Part shown: piece after piece, positions 1 through 11,946 of the stretch
Layout of the letters: each line of letters begins with the position of its first letter
How positions within the stretch are numbered: the first letter of the stretch is position 1
Assembly: GCA_039111635.1 (NCBI GenBank)
Contig: JBCAQO010000003.1
Span: 3,782,001-3,846,000, forward strand
Length of the DNA stretch: 64,000 bases
DNA from: Heterobasidion occidentale
Lineage: Eukaryota > Basidiomycota > Agaricomycetes > Russulales > Bondarzewiaceae
Direction of reading: 5' to 3'
Notes under the pieces: generated by a model
What the model was told of the DNA's origin: nothing
Database searches by the model: none
What the model saw: only the letters and a program-made list of their open reading frames with translations
Translations under genes and position numbers: made by a program

Positions 1-843
1 TATTCTGACCAGATCGAGAGATCACCATTAACATTCATGCGACAAGCAATCTATTCGACTGTTTGCGTCCACGTCATCCACAGACGTACCGGAGACTAGA
101 TAAAATCCACGTCACAGACCTCCCGAAACCACCTTCACGGTGCCCGTGAGCACCGTTTGACCGATGTTCACTCACGCTTGCATCCCACCTTTGATACTTA
201 TAGTCTATTTCACCGGCACTGCATGTCTTTCTTCCCTGTCTTTCCTCATCCTCGACACGAAATTCTCCCCTCCCTGTCTCTCTCCGACCACGCGCCACAC
301 GAACTGTTGCTCATCCCGAGCGTGCAGACTGCAATTGAAGCTAGCTGAACGATGTGGAGAGGGTGCTGCGGCGCTTAGAAGGGGTGGATGGAAGCTGTCA
401 ACGATGTCGGGAAACATGGTCGGCGGTGATGCATATGATGCCGTTTTTTGTGCGAGTCTTACACTTGGATTAAAAATAGTAGACGTTCAGGATAGTAGAG
501 TATTGCGAATCAGCGAGAGGTAAGACTCGCATATGCTATTTCGCATGCAGTAAACAAGACTAACTACGCTTCATCTGACTTTAGAACCTGTTTCTCATCA
601 TTTCTACAGGCGGATCTTGCGAGCGTTCCAAATATCTCAGCGTCTCCCGTCTGAGCTTGAGTCTCGAATAGGGAACAGGGCTTATATTGTTCCTTTCTGG
701 GATTCACTGATATATGGGGTTCCGAAGTAGCGCTCACTCCTCGTGTCCTAGGGTCTGCTCTGTCCACTTTGTTGTAATCGTACACCTCTCCCTCTGCCCC
801 CACCTTTCCCACCACACCTGTCCTACGGACCACTTTGTGGAAG
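1..843. other. No recognisable gene
   Basis: Short open frames on both strands show no recognisable domain, no plausible exon chain and no RNA gene. The last part, just before 844, is presumably the 5' flank of the STAND receptor gene. Confidence 0.5.
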
Positions 844-3800
844 ATGGCACATTCGAATCCTGAATCGCAATTACAGGACACTGGATCTCCGCGATCGAGA
901 AGTATAAACAGGTCGCCAAGAGCGACCCGCTGGAAGGTCGCCTAGAGGCGAATTCCCCTGATGCTCTTTTCAAAATTCTCGACGAACAGCTAGTCAAATT
1001 CAAGGATTCTCGGAAGATTGGAGAAAGAGTTCGCAATGCGATCAAGCCAGTTCTCGACCTGGTGGATACAGCCTTAGAGGCAATAGGAGAGGGTCTCGCG
1101 ATGGTGTGCAACACGTCTGCCTTGCTTTTCCGAGACATATGTCTTATCTTGGATGATATCAGATGTTTCCCCCAGAGAAAGCGTTTTCTGCCGCTGTTCG
1201 GGTGTTGCTAAGGGTATGTGTTCCGGTTCTTGTCTAGAAATGAAGTTCAATGCCGTCATCGATCCTAGGCCGCGAAGGACGTCAGTGCAAACTATGACAC
1301 GATTGTTGAGATGTTTGAAGAGCTTAAGGGCTTCATTGGACGTCTGGGTGCTCACAACCGAGAAGAGATCACGAACATTGAAGAAAATCATTGTCGAGAT
1401 CCTTGCTCAGCTGCTGGTAGTGCTCGGAGTGGCCACAAAGTGGATAAAGCAGAGCGTCCTAGTAAGAACTCATATTGTTCACTGGGTAGCATTGCTGATG
1501 ATGTTCTAGCTCAATACTCGATGGTTCTTCTCGGAAAGAATAAGGAAGTGACAGATGCGATGGAGAAACTACGGGTATTGTCTAGCCAGGAGGTCCCTAT
1601 GGTCGCTGCCGTCATTTTGGCGACCACGACTAAAACTGCACAGAATATGCAAGCCTTAACAGGTGTGGTGGTCATTTCATGTGATTATACTGGATATCTT
1701 ATATATATTCGACAATGCAGACAAGGTATCTATGGTAGCGGAAGTGATGGTATCGAAGACAGGTGAAATTTCTGGAAATATTCAGGCTTTGAGAGGTATA
1801 TTTTTGTTTACAGGCGGTTATCACATAGGTCTCATAGATTGACTGTGTAGACGATGTACTCCGAGAGAAGATCCGCTCGTGGCTCAAGCCACTTGATCCG
1901 ACCACGAACTACAACACCGCTATAGAAGCACGACAAATTGGAACTGGTGACTGGTTTATACAAGGACAGGATTTTTCAGCCTGGAAGGATGCTCCAAACT
2001 CGGTCCTGTGGACTCATGGCATACGTACGTTCACATATATTTCTTCTTATGTTTTGCAATGATGTCCAACAAAACCAAATACAGCTGGCAGTGGCAAGAC
2101 AATCCTTTGGTAGGACGATATTTTGACGTGGATATGTATGACCGCTGATACAACAACGCAATCCCAGCTCGACTGCCATCGAGGCGCTCGAGGGTTATCG
2201 TCGTGATGACCCATCTGTCGCGGTGGCGTATTTCTACTTTGACTTCAACGAGCCCGGGAAGCTGCTCTATCGAAATATGGTCCATTCGCTTCTCTTCCAA
2301 CTTTGGAACCAATGCCCTGGAGGTCCTGACCCCTTGAAGGACCTCTACGAACGTACTCACAATGGCTCACAGCAGCCGAACCTTGACGCTCTGCTCGATG
2401 TCTTGAAGGTGACTGTTGGCCTCTTCAGCCAGACTTTCATCGTTCTCGATGCGCTCGATGAAAGCACTGAGAGAACCAAGGTTCTAAAATTCTTGGCCGA
2501 CCTGATCAGTTGGAAGTTCCAAACTCTGCATGTTTTGTCGACCAGTCGGGTTGTGCCCGAGATCGAGGGCGCAATGCAGTCTCTGTACACTGGTCGTGTT
2601 GACCTTTGCGGCAAAGCTTCTAGCATCGAGCAGGACATCCGGTTGTTTCTTGATGATGTACTTGAACATGATGACGACCTGCGGGAATGGGGAACTACAG
2701 AGAAAGCAATGATCACTAAGGCGCTCGTGGAACGCTCAGATGGAATGTGAGTAGATTCCTTGCGGACCGCTATAATGATTCTATGCTGACTGAGTTCGGT
2801 ATCGAGGTTTCAATGGGTCCGCTGCCAATTAGATACCTTACGGAAGTGTCTCGTCTATGCTGACCTTGAAAAGGCTTTGGACGGTTTGCCGAAAACACTG
2901 GATGCGACATATGAACGCATACTGCAAAACATTCCGGATGACCACCAAGATATGCTCCATCGGATCTTGCAATTTCTCTGTTTCTCAGAACGTCCGATGC
3001 TACTTGGCGAACTTGCTGAGGTTGTCACAGTGGCTATGGACTCTGAAGGGAAGGTTCATTACACCGGAAGGCGCTTGCGTAAACCTTCAGATGTGCTCAA
3101 GATATGCGGGAGTTTGGTTACTCTGTCGGCGGATGAGTATGATTGGAGATTCTCTGGACGAACATTTCCTATTGCATCTGCAGCTCGAATCATCCGACTA
3201 TCACACTTCTCTGTCAAGGAGTACCTGTCTTCCGAAAGGATCCGAGAAGGTCTGGCCCGAAACTATGCGGTTGATGCCAAACTGGCCCATAGGTTGATTG
3301 CTATGACATGCCTTGTCTACCTGATGCGGTTTGACAGTCCAGATAGTATAGACGAAGACATGATGAAAAGAAATTTGGATGTCGCACTAGCCCTGTATGC
3401 GGCGCAGCACTGGATCTTCCATGTCCACAAGCAGGGCCCGGATGTGCATCAGCCTTTGCAGTCCTTAGCCAAGGAGTTCTTTCATCTCCCCCGGCGAGGG
3501 CATTTTCTGAATTGGGTCCGGATGCATGATTTGGACAATCGCTCCTCGATATGGCATCGTCATGCTAAGACTACTCCTGGCCCTCTATACTATTCGTGCA
3601 GTGCAGGATTTCTAGACATTGCAGACTGGCTATTGACTGAAGGTGCGGAGCCCAATTCACAGGGAGGAAACTACGGCAATGCGCTGTATGCGGCATCTTA
3701 TAACGGCCACGAAGCTATTGTGCAATTGCTGTTGGATCGAGGTGCGGAGGTCAATGCACGAGGAGGAGACTACGGCAATGCGCTGTATGCAGCATCTTAT

Positions 3801-4647
3801 AATGGGCATAAATCTGTCGTGCAACTGCTGCTGGATCGAGGTGCGGAGATCAATGCACAAGAAGGACTTTACGGCAATGCGCTGCAAGTGGCGTCTTATA
3901 ACGGCCACGACGCCGTTGTGCAGCTGCTGTTGCATCGAGGTGCAGAGCTCGATGCACAAGGAGGATACTATGGCAATGCGCTGCAGACGGCGTCTCATAA
4001 TGGCCACTACGCTGTTGTGCGACTGCTACTAGATCGGGGTGCGGAGGTCAATGCACAAAGAGGATACTATGGCAATGCGCTGCAGACGGCGTCTCATAAT
4101 GGTCAAGAAGCCATACTACGACTGCTGCTGGATCGAGGTGCGGATGCCAATTCACAAGGAGGGGACTACGGCAATGCGCTGCAAATGGCGTCTCATGAAG
4201 GATACGAAGCCATAGTGCGACTGCTGCTGGATCGAGGTGCGGAGGTCAATGCACAAGAAGGACGCTACGGCAATGCGTTGCAAGTGGCGTCTTTTGAGGG
4301 TCACGAAGCTATAGTGCGACTGCTACTGGCGAGGTGCGGAAGTCAATGCACAAGGAGGGGACTACGGCAATGCTCTGCAAGCGGCGTCTTATAGCGGGTC
4401 CGAAGCCATAGCGCAACTGCTGTTGGATCAAGGCGCGGAGATCAATGCACGAGGAGGACGATACGGCAATGCGCTGCAAGCGGCGTCTTGTAGAGGTCAC
4501 GAAGCCATTGTGCGGCTACTGCTGAATCGAGGTGCTGAGGTCAACGCACAAGGGAGACATTACGACAATGCACTAGAGGCAGCATATAATAGTCACAATC
4601 GTGCTATCGCCCAACTCCTTCTGGCTAAGGGTGCTTGGCATAATTAA
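844..4647 (+). CDS. STAND/NLR-like receptor: Goodbye-NACHT-ankyrin repeats
   Basis: Probable intracellular NTP-switch receptor of the fungal NLR type. The proposed start is the ATG at 844. An N-terminal Goodbye domain follows (AAKDVSANYD region, then a helix ending VATKWIKQ). A NACHT NTPase is rebuilt by splicing: Walker A GSGKT at about 2088-2100 and Walker B FIVLDALDE at 2437-2463. The conserved GMFQWVRCQLD segment follows, then ten 33-residue ankyrin repeats (3645-4640). Introns I can place are 1104-1162, 1214-1268, 1462-1509, 2025-2084, 2110-2167 and 2747-2806, with further ones near 1665-1880. The frame is broken at about 880, 1375 and 1455. A 2-base loss at about 4330, inside repeat 7, puts the last three repeats out of frame. 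Either assembly indels or decay could explain this. In the family the NACHT switch is triggered by ligand bound to the repeats. What this protein senses cannot be told from sequence. Confidence 0.8.
3645..4640 (+). repeat. Ten tandem 99-bp ankyrin-coding repeats
   Basis: Ten units of 99 bp, each encoding one 33-residue ankyrin repeat with the core YGNAL..AS..G..A...LLLDRGAE. The units are very similar at DNA level and differ mainly at a few codons around the Y/H-NGH and EAIV positions. This suggests recent duplication or homogenisation. Unit 7 lacks two bases at about 4330, where the expected ctggatcgag reads ctggcgag. Confidence 0.9.
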
Positions 4648-5739
4648 TGGGAGGGGATGCGGAAGTTTTGGATGCGCGCAGCAGCGACGAAGCTTGCTTG
4701 GAACCTGTGGTCGAAGACATTCTGCGTAGATTCAATACATATGGTTCATCATATATCTTGGTTACAGGATGTATTGTCTTCTATTGAGGATTCAGCGTTG
4801 TAAATACACGAGCCACAGTAATGGACGGTGTGCAAGGCTTGGAAGTACATACATAAAAATGAATGGATCGTATTTTGAAGAAGTCTTCCAAACTCTTGAC
4901 CAGGAGAGAGTCCGTCTTGTCTATTATCCCGTCAGAGACCTCTAAAATCCTCACACGAAAAGAGAGAGAATATAACGTGTATCTTCAGATCAGAATGCAA
5001 ACGAGTAAACCAGGCGTACAGTCTTCGTCCCTGATCAGGATATCGACGAATGTTTTGTACCTATTGCATGCACACTGTAATAGTGCCAAGGGAGAGAGAA
5101 CTGGAAAGAACTTGGAGAAGCGACCTAGTTAGGGTGTGGGTATCAAATTAGACAGTCAGAGAACCTTGAACAGACACACACTTCGTACCTGATATCCCTA
5201 ACGTCATGTAAGTTCATTCGACCTCCTCGTTCGGCTCCTGAGCGATGTACATTGTGAGACATTATTGCACCAAGAAGCCTGAAGAATTGCGGGAAAGGTA
5301 CGTGTAGATGTCGAACACATGTGTGCATCGTGTGAGAGCCTGGAAGCCTTGACGAGTGATCAATCAAGGTTGTGAATGGATATATGACGGCCATGTACCG
5401 TGGTTGTGCGTCCTTGCTCCAGAAATCCTGGCATAATTCTTCAGACGTCCGCGAGCATATAGACCTCTCTCATGTCTAGCATGTTATCTTCCATTGTCAA
5501 GCTGTGAGACGGTTGCTGAACAGTACCACAGAGTGCGGTGAACTCTTGTGGGTTTCTGCCATGATGATCGTAGGTGTCGACGCGCCGGCGCTGCGCGAAT
5601 CGCCCGAAACGGCCCGAAGTAATGTAGCTCGGGCTTGGCCGGAACTGTTCATCTACAGCTGTAAACTCGCGCGCGTATACAGGTTAGTCTCATTTTCTCA
5701 TTTTCTCTGCTGAAGGAGGGTTTAAACGCGGATAATGCA
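4648..5739. other. Intergenic, nothing recognised
   Basis: This lies between the receptor and the duplicated zinc-finger block. No exon chain, RNA gene or mobile element was recognised on either strand. Confidence 0.5.
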
Positions 5740-6360
5740 GAGCACAGCTCAATTTTGTCCAGTGCACACAGAGGAAGTATAGGTACCGGCGTGTCGAGAA
5801 GAGAGAAAAACAGAAGCCTCTGACAATCAAGATGGACAAGATGCTACAAGATGTGATTTCGGAAACATCATGAAAAGAAGAATAATATAGGTGAGGAAAA
5901 ATCCCGTCCTTCACGCTGTGCTGGCGCTGAAGCGCTGACGCGGAGCTGGTAAAGCACATTGTGGGGACATTGGCGGACCGCGTGAAAAACGACTAAGGCA
6001 ACTCCCAGACACTCACTCCGGTCCACCAGGTCCGAGTAGGTCGACGATGACGACCCAGGCAAGGTCCCAAATGAATTTTCCTGTCGACAATGTCGTCAGC
6101 TCCATCTGACGCACGCCTGCACCCTCATCGATCCGAGACCAAAACGAAAGGCAAGAAAACAGCTGGGATGTCATGAAAGGGAAGGCAAAGGCGAATGTGC
6201 GATCAATGATGACCATGCGGATAGTCGCGTGGGGCGTGAAATCATAGGGATGGGCACAGAACAAAAGATAAGGGAATGGGTGCAAGGGGAGGCAAGAACC
6301 CATGGTACGTACCTCCAGCTTCAGCTCGCCATCGCCGACGACCCCGCCGCACCTCTATTC

Positions 6361-7981
6361 CTACCGCCACCCCGAGGGTCCACCCAGCCAGGCCATGAAC
6401 CACCTCATTGGGTTGGTGTGCCGATCCTCGAAGTCCTTCGCTGGGCAATTCTCGTCCTTGTGGCGAGTGACCCCATCACGGCGTGCGTAGAAAAACATAT
6501 CACACCAGTCGCAGGGGACCTTGTCGAGGTAGTGGACAGTGACGACGTGCCGTCTGCGGTCGTACTTGCGACCAAACGACTTGTTGTTGCACGCGAGGCA
6601 GCGCAGTGGGTCCCTGCCGTATATCTTCTCGTCGATAACGACAGCGGCCTCGCGCTTACTGGCACTGAGGCTAGTCTCCTCTCCGAGATGGTGCTGGCCC
6701 TCGTCATGATCTTCCCCGTCTTGAGGCTTGTCGGCCTCTATCTGGTCGTCCGCAGGCGTCGACGTCGAAGGCCCTCCGCTAGACAGCGGTACAGGCTCGA
6801 TGACGAACTCACCTGCGGGGTTGTCCACCCCGTGGATGGACGTTGTTGATGTATCTCTGTTCTTGTTGAGGGCGTTGCTGTCGACCTGTGGAACGACCAC
6901 AAGTGATGGGTGCAGCCCTCCAACTTCCTCAACCGGCCCTGGGGCAGGCTTGGGCGCAATGCACCTGAACCTGCTCGTCGAGGGCCAAGTCCCCTCACTC
7001 CCCTCGCTCCCCGCTCCGCTCTCGATCTCCCTCGCCTTCACCATCCCGACCCCTATCTCATCCACCGTATCCCTCACCACACTCGCCTCGGTAATCACCT
7101 CCCGCAGCCCTTCCTCCACCCTCGCCCTCTTCAGCGGCTGCTGCTCTTCTGCGTCCACTCCTCGCTTCCTCGTCTCCCGCCGGAAGACCGATGGGTCCCA
7201 CAGCGGGTCGAGTCGCACCTCGATGACGGTGTGCGCCATTTCCACCCAAGGACCCTTGATGGGCCTCACGGCGCCTTCTAAGGCCGAGTATGCCGACCGT
7301 TGCGCGTCCGTTGGTATGACGCGCGCCATCGAGATGGCATGCAGGGAGGGAGTGACGGGGGTGGCGGGGGTGGCGGGGGACGGAAGCTCTTCTGGGGCGC
7401 GGGTGAGCGGCCCTGCCGGGTTGTCAGGGGCGGGAGTGGGCGTCGATGCCAGCACATGCGGTGCCCAGCGATGAGTGACTGGCACCGACGTCGGGGTGGA
7501 GGCCCATGGAGGCGGGGCGACTATGATGGTGGCAGGATGGGGGAAAGGGGAAGCGACGAACGAGGGGGCGGGAAGGGGAAAATGGGGAGCGATGGAAGAG
7601 GGGGCTAGGTTGGCCGACCCGACTGGAAACCGCGAGCCCGCGTCGTGCGACCATGCGCGCATGCGCGGTTCAGAGGGCTGGCTATAGCCAGCCCTGTTCT
7701 GGGGGACCTGGAGTTTCCCACGGCTACGGGCGATATGCGCGCCCTGACAGTACAAGGGAGTGGCTCGTGAGTGGCGCCGTCAACGTGTCAGAACGAAAGG
7801 ACACTTACTTTCGGGATGACATTGAGCTCTTGCTCACCGTTGTTGGATCGGTACCCTGAGGGTCCCGCACCAGGACCTGTGTGCCAGTCGTTTCAGTAAA
7901 CTCCAAGGCCTCGAAAGAAATGTACGCACTTGAAAGATCTTCCTGTGTCCAGGAAGGCCAGCCGTATATGCTATGCGACAT
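6361..7981 (-). CDS. C2H2-type zinc-finger protein A
   Basis: Three exons on the minus strand: 7930-7981, 7809-7876 and 6361-7743 (500 codons). The start ATG 7981-7979 begins MSHSIYGWPSW and matches the start of paralogue B, including a 52-nt first exon in both. The first half is Pro/Ala/Ser-rich and probably disordered, followed by a basic acidic-flanked stretch (QPLKRARVEEG) that could be a nuclear localisation signal. Near the C-terminus lie a C2H2 finger (CLACNNKSFGRKYDRRRH..TVH) and a second CDWC..FF..RHKDENC finger. It is probably a nuclear DNA-binding protein; targets are unknown. Against paralogue B, a frame change near 6375 would extend the C-terminus to a shared ..SSAMA. end with its stop at 6321. 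The annotated stop at 6361 may therefore reflect an indel. Confidence 0.75.
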
Positions 7982-7999
7982 GGCTTTGAGTTGTGGAAA

Positions 8000-9340
8000 G
8001 TTTTAAGTGGTAGGTAGTTTGACTAGTGAAGCTCGAATGGGCTGTCGATGGTTGGGCTCCTCCTCTCATCAAGTCATCTAGATATACTACTCCCTCGGGG
8101 CGAACGCTAGCCGACTTCTCGAACAATTCCATGGTCCGACGATCATGCCTTGTTTTTTGATGCCGCACGGTCGCACTCCCTCGCCTCTCGACATTGAGTT
8201 TGCACCCAGTGTTATGGTGCTGTCATTGTTCGAAGACAGGGAAAGGCTTCCCTGTGTCTATTACGAAATGGGCCCGACTGCCAGCGCCGAGTGCGGGAAA
8301 CAAATTTCTGCCTCGTGTCCACGCTTCACAGGAGTTTCTGGGGCGCGTTACCTGTGATCGGTATGCATCTGAACCTTGATGGAGTCGGGATGGTATAGGT
8401 CTTCTGACGACGGAGTCGAGGCCTTTGGAACAAAGCAAGGACGACGAGGAAATTCACCCACGACGCGATTGCCTACTTACACCGTCGGTCAGTGCTCGAA
8501 CATAGCGGTCAACACAGTCATCAGTCGGTTTCTCCTCCCTCGTTTCTCTTCTGCAGACACATTTTCTTTCCTGTCTATATCTTATATCTATCATGCATGG
8601 GACTTTTCCCCATTGTTTTGCGCCGCTTTCTTGTACAGATCCCGTGTCGTCTGTTCCAATCAGGCCTCGCGTCTCAAAGTTGTAGGCGCATCAGGGCGCT
8701 TGATTTTAGGGATCGTGCCATTGCGAAGGGCATCATGGAAGATCATTCGCCTCCGAACTTCGAATCTTCTAGCCGCTTATGGGATCCATTGTGATGCGCG
8801 TGTCCCATTCTGTTCGCAGGTACGCCAAGGCACGTTCTTCCGCGTCATTTTTGTCCCCTTTTCCTCTCTCACAAGTCGTCGTTGAAGCACACCGTCATGG
8901 CAAGTGATCGTGCTCTCTCGGGCTTGACGGCGTATGAGAGGGCAGGCGAGCCGAGTGTCATGATGAGCAACAAGGAAATGGATGCGCTGAACCAAATTTG
9001 GAGTCCATTGTTGTCGGATTCGAGTGGCAAGGTCGAATATGGGTCCATTTTTCCTTATGTGCTATTGGTGACGAAGTTGTCGGAGCTGCCTGCGCACCGC
9101 CTAGTGAAATGTTTTGTCACCAGGATGCTGTTAGGCTCGGATTCGCAGGTGTCTACTTTGTGTACACGAACGATATTTATCTCCGCCTTCAAGACGACCA
9201 GGCTGTGCCCTCGCCTTGTTCCACACCTGATCGACAGCCGGATAATCGTTCGTCTCGTCGAAATATCCCGAGCCCTCTCCAGGCGGGAAAAGACCCGCAC
9301 ACTTGGTGGACATCGTTTCCTGTACGAGTCGACGGAGCTT
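8000..9340. other. Shared 5' flank of zinc-finger gene A with a possible relic frame
   Basis: No complete gene is seen. The region is conserved with 41010-42350. Around 9001-9090 (+) a frame reads SIVVGFEWQ..CAIGDEVVGA, which is also open in the other copy. Reading frames do not stay aligned beyond about 30 residues, so this may be a small divergent gene, a relic, or conserved promoter sequence. Confidence 0.4.
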
Positions 9341-10030
9341 GTGTTTGAGTACGTACCCTCGCTTTCGTAGGAGGGTTCCTTCTGTGATCTCCATCATTCC
9401 ATAGATCAAGCGAGGCACAATGGTTAGCATTCTCCTGTATACCCTTTCAGTGCGTACCACCGGCCGTATTCCCCCTCCCTGACCCTCCCATTGCCCTCCA
9501 ACATTCCTGCCGCTTTCTCCATTCCTCTCAGGTCCTTCACAATTTTTTTGCCTTCTATCTGGAATCGAATTCTCTCACTGCCTGCAATCACACGAAATTC
9601 AGAGGGATCTTCCGGTGGCATCGATATATTCATTGAACCCTCGCAATGTCCGAGCTTTGTGCAATTCTTATTTCACGCGCGAATTCAACGGATTTCCATG
9701 CACGCTCTAACTTTTTGTTGTTACGTTGCTCATAAAATCGCTGGACGGCTCCTCACAGGGGAAAGCGTGGTAATCAGAGGTCGCTTCCATGCTCGCAGCA
9801 GCGTCGCGTCTTTGGGAAACGATGCCACGCCTTCCAAGGCGACCATTGTGGAAATCTGAGCCGCCTGAGTCAATTAGTCCCCCTGTCTAAGAGCTCTCAG
9901 CAACTTCATCCGCGCAGGCATTCAATCAGAATAGGAATGATGTTACTAACGGTAGACTATGCTTCCCTCTCATCACAGCTCTTGACCCATTCGACCTCCT
10001 TTTCCACGTTCAAAAATCACAGGACTCGTT

Positions 10031-10750
10031 TCAGACTTGGTCAGCGAGAATGAGATATTGATGACATGTCATGTACTCATTATAAGTGAGAATATTGTTG
10101 AGGAACATACAGCATCTCTCTGTCCCAGTGACGATGGTAAACTTGAAGGGGGCGAGTAACTCGAAACGGACACAGAGGGCAGAAATCGATGATTTGTTGC
10201 GGATATCGATACATAATGTCTTAGAGATATCGTATGCGAGATGTTGTTGAGAAAGAACGGTAAGGCAAATCGCGCCACTCGACGGTGGTGGGTGTTGGAG
10301 GACAAGTTGAAGTGAGCCCGCTGATATGGCGCTGCGTCCGATTCGGTTGCTCACTATTTCAACCTCCGCTCTCAGCACATGCTCTAACGCTGACTTTCTC
10401 GCACCCTGCGAGGACGGCCAAGACGCATATGTAAATGAGAAAAACCTGTCGTTGTGAGCCCGTGTCCTCCGGCCCAAAGTACAGCGCGCGGTACGTTCCC
10501 AGCAGCAATGGCCGTCCCTCAGCATTGCCCTTCCCGTCCCATCGTCCTTTTCGTCTTCAGCAACGGCGGACGCGTCATCGCCGTCATCATCCAAGGTCGC
10601 GCCAGACGCAGATGCAGATGCAGAAGGGAACACGAAGCTGGTATACAGGCCTGAGACCTTGCGCTCAGGCGACGTGACGTCAACGTTGGGCGCAATCTTG
10701 CTTTGGCTCGGCATCAGCGCCGCCGCCGTGCGCGTCTGCGCCGTCGTCAT
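10031..10750 (-). CDS. Unrecognised open frame
   Basis: A 239-codon frame on the minus strand starts MTTAQTRTAAAL and contains a Ser/Ala then Asp-rich stretch at about residues 40-70. I do not recognise a domain. A second frame in the same strand (coding RPLLLGTYRALYFGPE at about 10470-10520) looks as protein-like as the long one, so the true structure could be spliced. No neighbour suggests a role. It may equally be non-coding. Confidence 0.2.
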   Translation of the reverse strand: MTTAQTRTAAALMPSQSKIAPNVDVTSPERKVSGLYTSFVFPSASASASGATLDDDGDDASAVAEDEKDDGTGRAMLRDGHCCWERTARCTLGRRTRAHNDRFFSFTYASWPSSQGARKSALEHVLRAEVEIVSNRIGRSAISAGSLQLVLQHPPPSSGAICLTVLSQQHLAYDISKTLCIDIRNKSSISALCVRFELLAPFKFTIVTGTERCCMFLNNILTYNEYMTCHQYLILADQV

Positions 10751-10789
10751 CGACAGATGAGCACGGGGAGCAAAAGGACGTGGTCAACA

Positions 10790-10917
10790 TCAACAAGGGG
10801 TGGAGGCGATGGAGGGGTCTCTCATTTGAGGACACGCTGCGCGTGGAACTCGCGCCGTTTGGGTGCGTCTTCGCGATCGTGGCTGCGGGCCTGAGTCCTG
10901 CCAAGTGCTTATAGCGT
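10790..10917 (+). pseudogene. Possible short-chain dehydrogenase relic
   Basis: Two adjacent frames read GVEAMEGSL (about 10790-10820) and then SFEDTLRVELAPFG (10822-10863). Together they look like the region just after the catalytic Tyr/Lys of short-chain dehydrogenases, where SK.GVEA..D.LR.EL.PFG is typical. A frame change separates them, a stop follows at 10917, and no Rossmann glycine motif or YxxxK was found upstream. This is inference from a short match. Confidence 0.3.
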
Positions 10918-11946
10918 ATTTTCTGCGACGTCCGCGACTTAGTCTCAATGTGATGAACGTGCGTATGAATATCCTTTACTCCACTCTATGTCTGCTTATT
11001 TGCGCCAAACACATTGCAGCCGGAAATGTCGAGAGCAGCATGAAGGTCGCTCCTACCTTCCTACCTCCCAATTCAACATGTCAGCCTATAAACGAGGAAA
11101 TTGTCCGAGACCGCATAGAGCATTTTCAAGGTGTGACAGGAATTTTCTCTCTTCATTTTTGTCCATTAGTCAGAGGCAAAGGGTGTGGAATGAAACATTT
11201 TCGCACCATGTTTAGATGGTGCCACGCCGACCGGTCGCTCAACCTGTCGTAGGCGAGGCATTGAATAACAGCTCTCATACATGTGTTTATACGGCGAATA
11301 ACGCATTAACTGTCTGGATAATCAGCACATTCATGGGCCGCAGAGAATTTGTGCGTGCCGTCCCTTCACATCTTGCCGAACGGATGCTCATCGTATCTCG
11401 TCATTTTGCGCAGGATGGCATACTCAGCAGAATGTTTGGTTGGAGAAGCTGTCGAAGATCAAACGTGCGGAGGGAAAGGCCTAGCAAAGCGCTAGAGGTA
11501 GGTTTGAGACGTCGGATTTTGAATGTTGAGGTTCAGCCTTGCGTCGAGCGTTGTATTTGCAATGTACAGCGCGTCTGACTGGACGCCGACCCACATGCCT
11601 TGCGTCAGTGCAGCCTAGCCGAATTAGTCGCACATATAGCACCCTAATGCTGAAGCTTGACGCATAATTCTCCCCGCACTCGACGCAATCATCGTATATC
11701 ATCAGTAGGTCTATCTGTCCCTGTGGTACCAAGAATGCTTTTGGAATTTGTTGAGTACATAAACACAAAGATAGCTACTGCTCCGCATACGAAGCCGAGC
11801 ACGGGCGGTCAGCAACATTTCCGTGCAGAAACTCTGAAGAACGATCTTCCCAGGGCATATTTGGCCTCCGTCCAGGTGCAGTTCAAATACCTGATCAGAA
11901 AGAAGTATCAAAGATGATGTAGACATTAAGCAGCTTAGCAAAGCAA

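Larger units (their letters stand above)
5740..9340 (-). repeat. Segmental duplication, copy A (inverted relative to 41.0-44.6 kb)
   Basis: Read on the minus strand, this block matches 41010-44560 on the plus strand in order. It covers about 1.3 kb of 5' flank, three exons of a zinc-finger gene and about 0.55 kb of 3' flank. The shared 3' flank includes ctcggatcgatgagggtg and a tctcatgatgttt-type motif, and the 5' flank shares the frame reading SIVVGFEWQ. Identity is diffuse, so the duplication is not recent. No terminal repeats or target-site duplications were seen. Confidence 0.75.
9341..11946. other. Gene-poor interval
   Basis: No confident gene. It holds one unrecognised minus-strand open frame (10031-10750) and a short short-chain-dehydrogenase-like relic (about 10790-10917, +), listed separately. 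The part at 11480-11946 resembles the 3' flank of F-box copy 2 (47470-47760). Confidence 0.45.

Noticed and set aside
3645..4640. CRISPR-like regular repeats
   Set aside because: The 99-bp periodicity is protein coding (33-residue ankyrin units), has no spacers and sits in a fungal gene.
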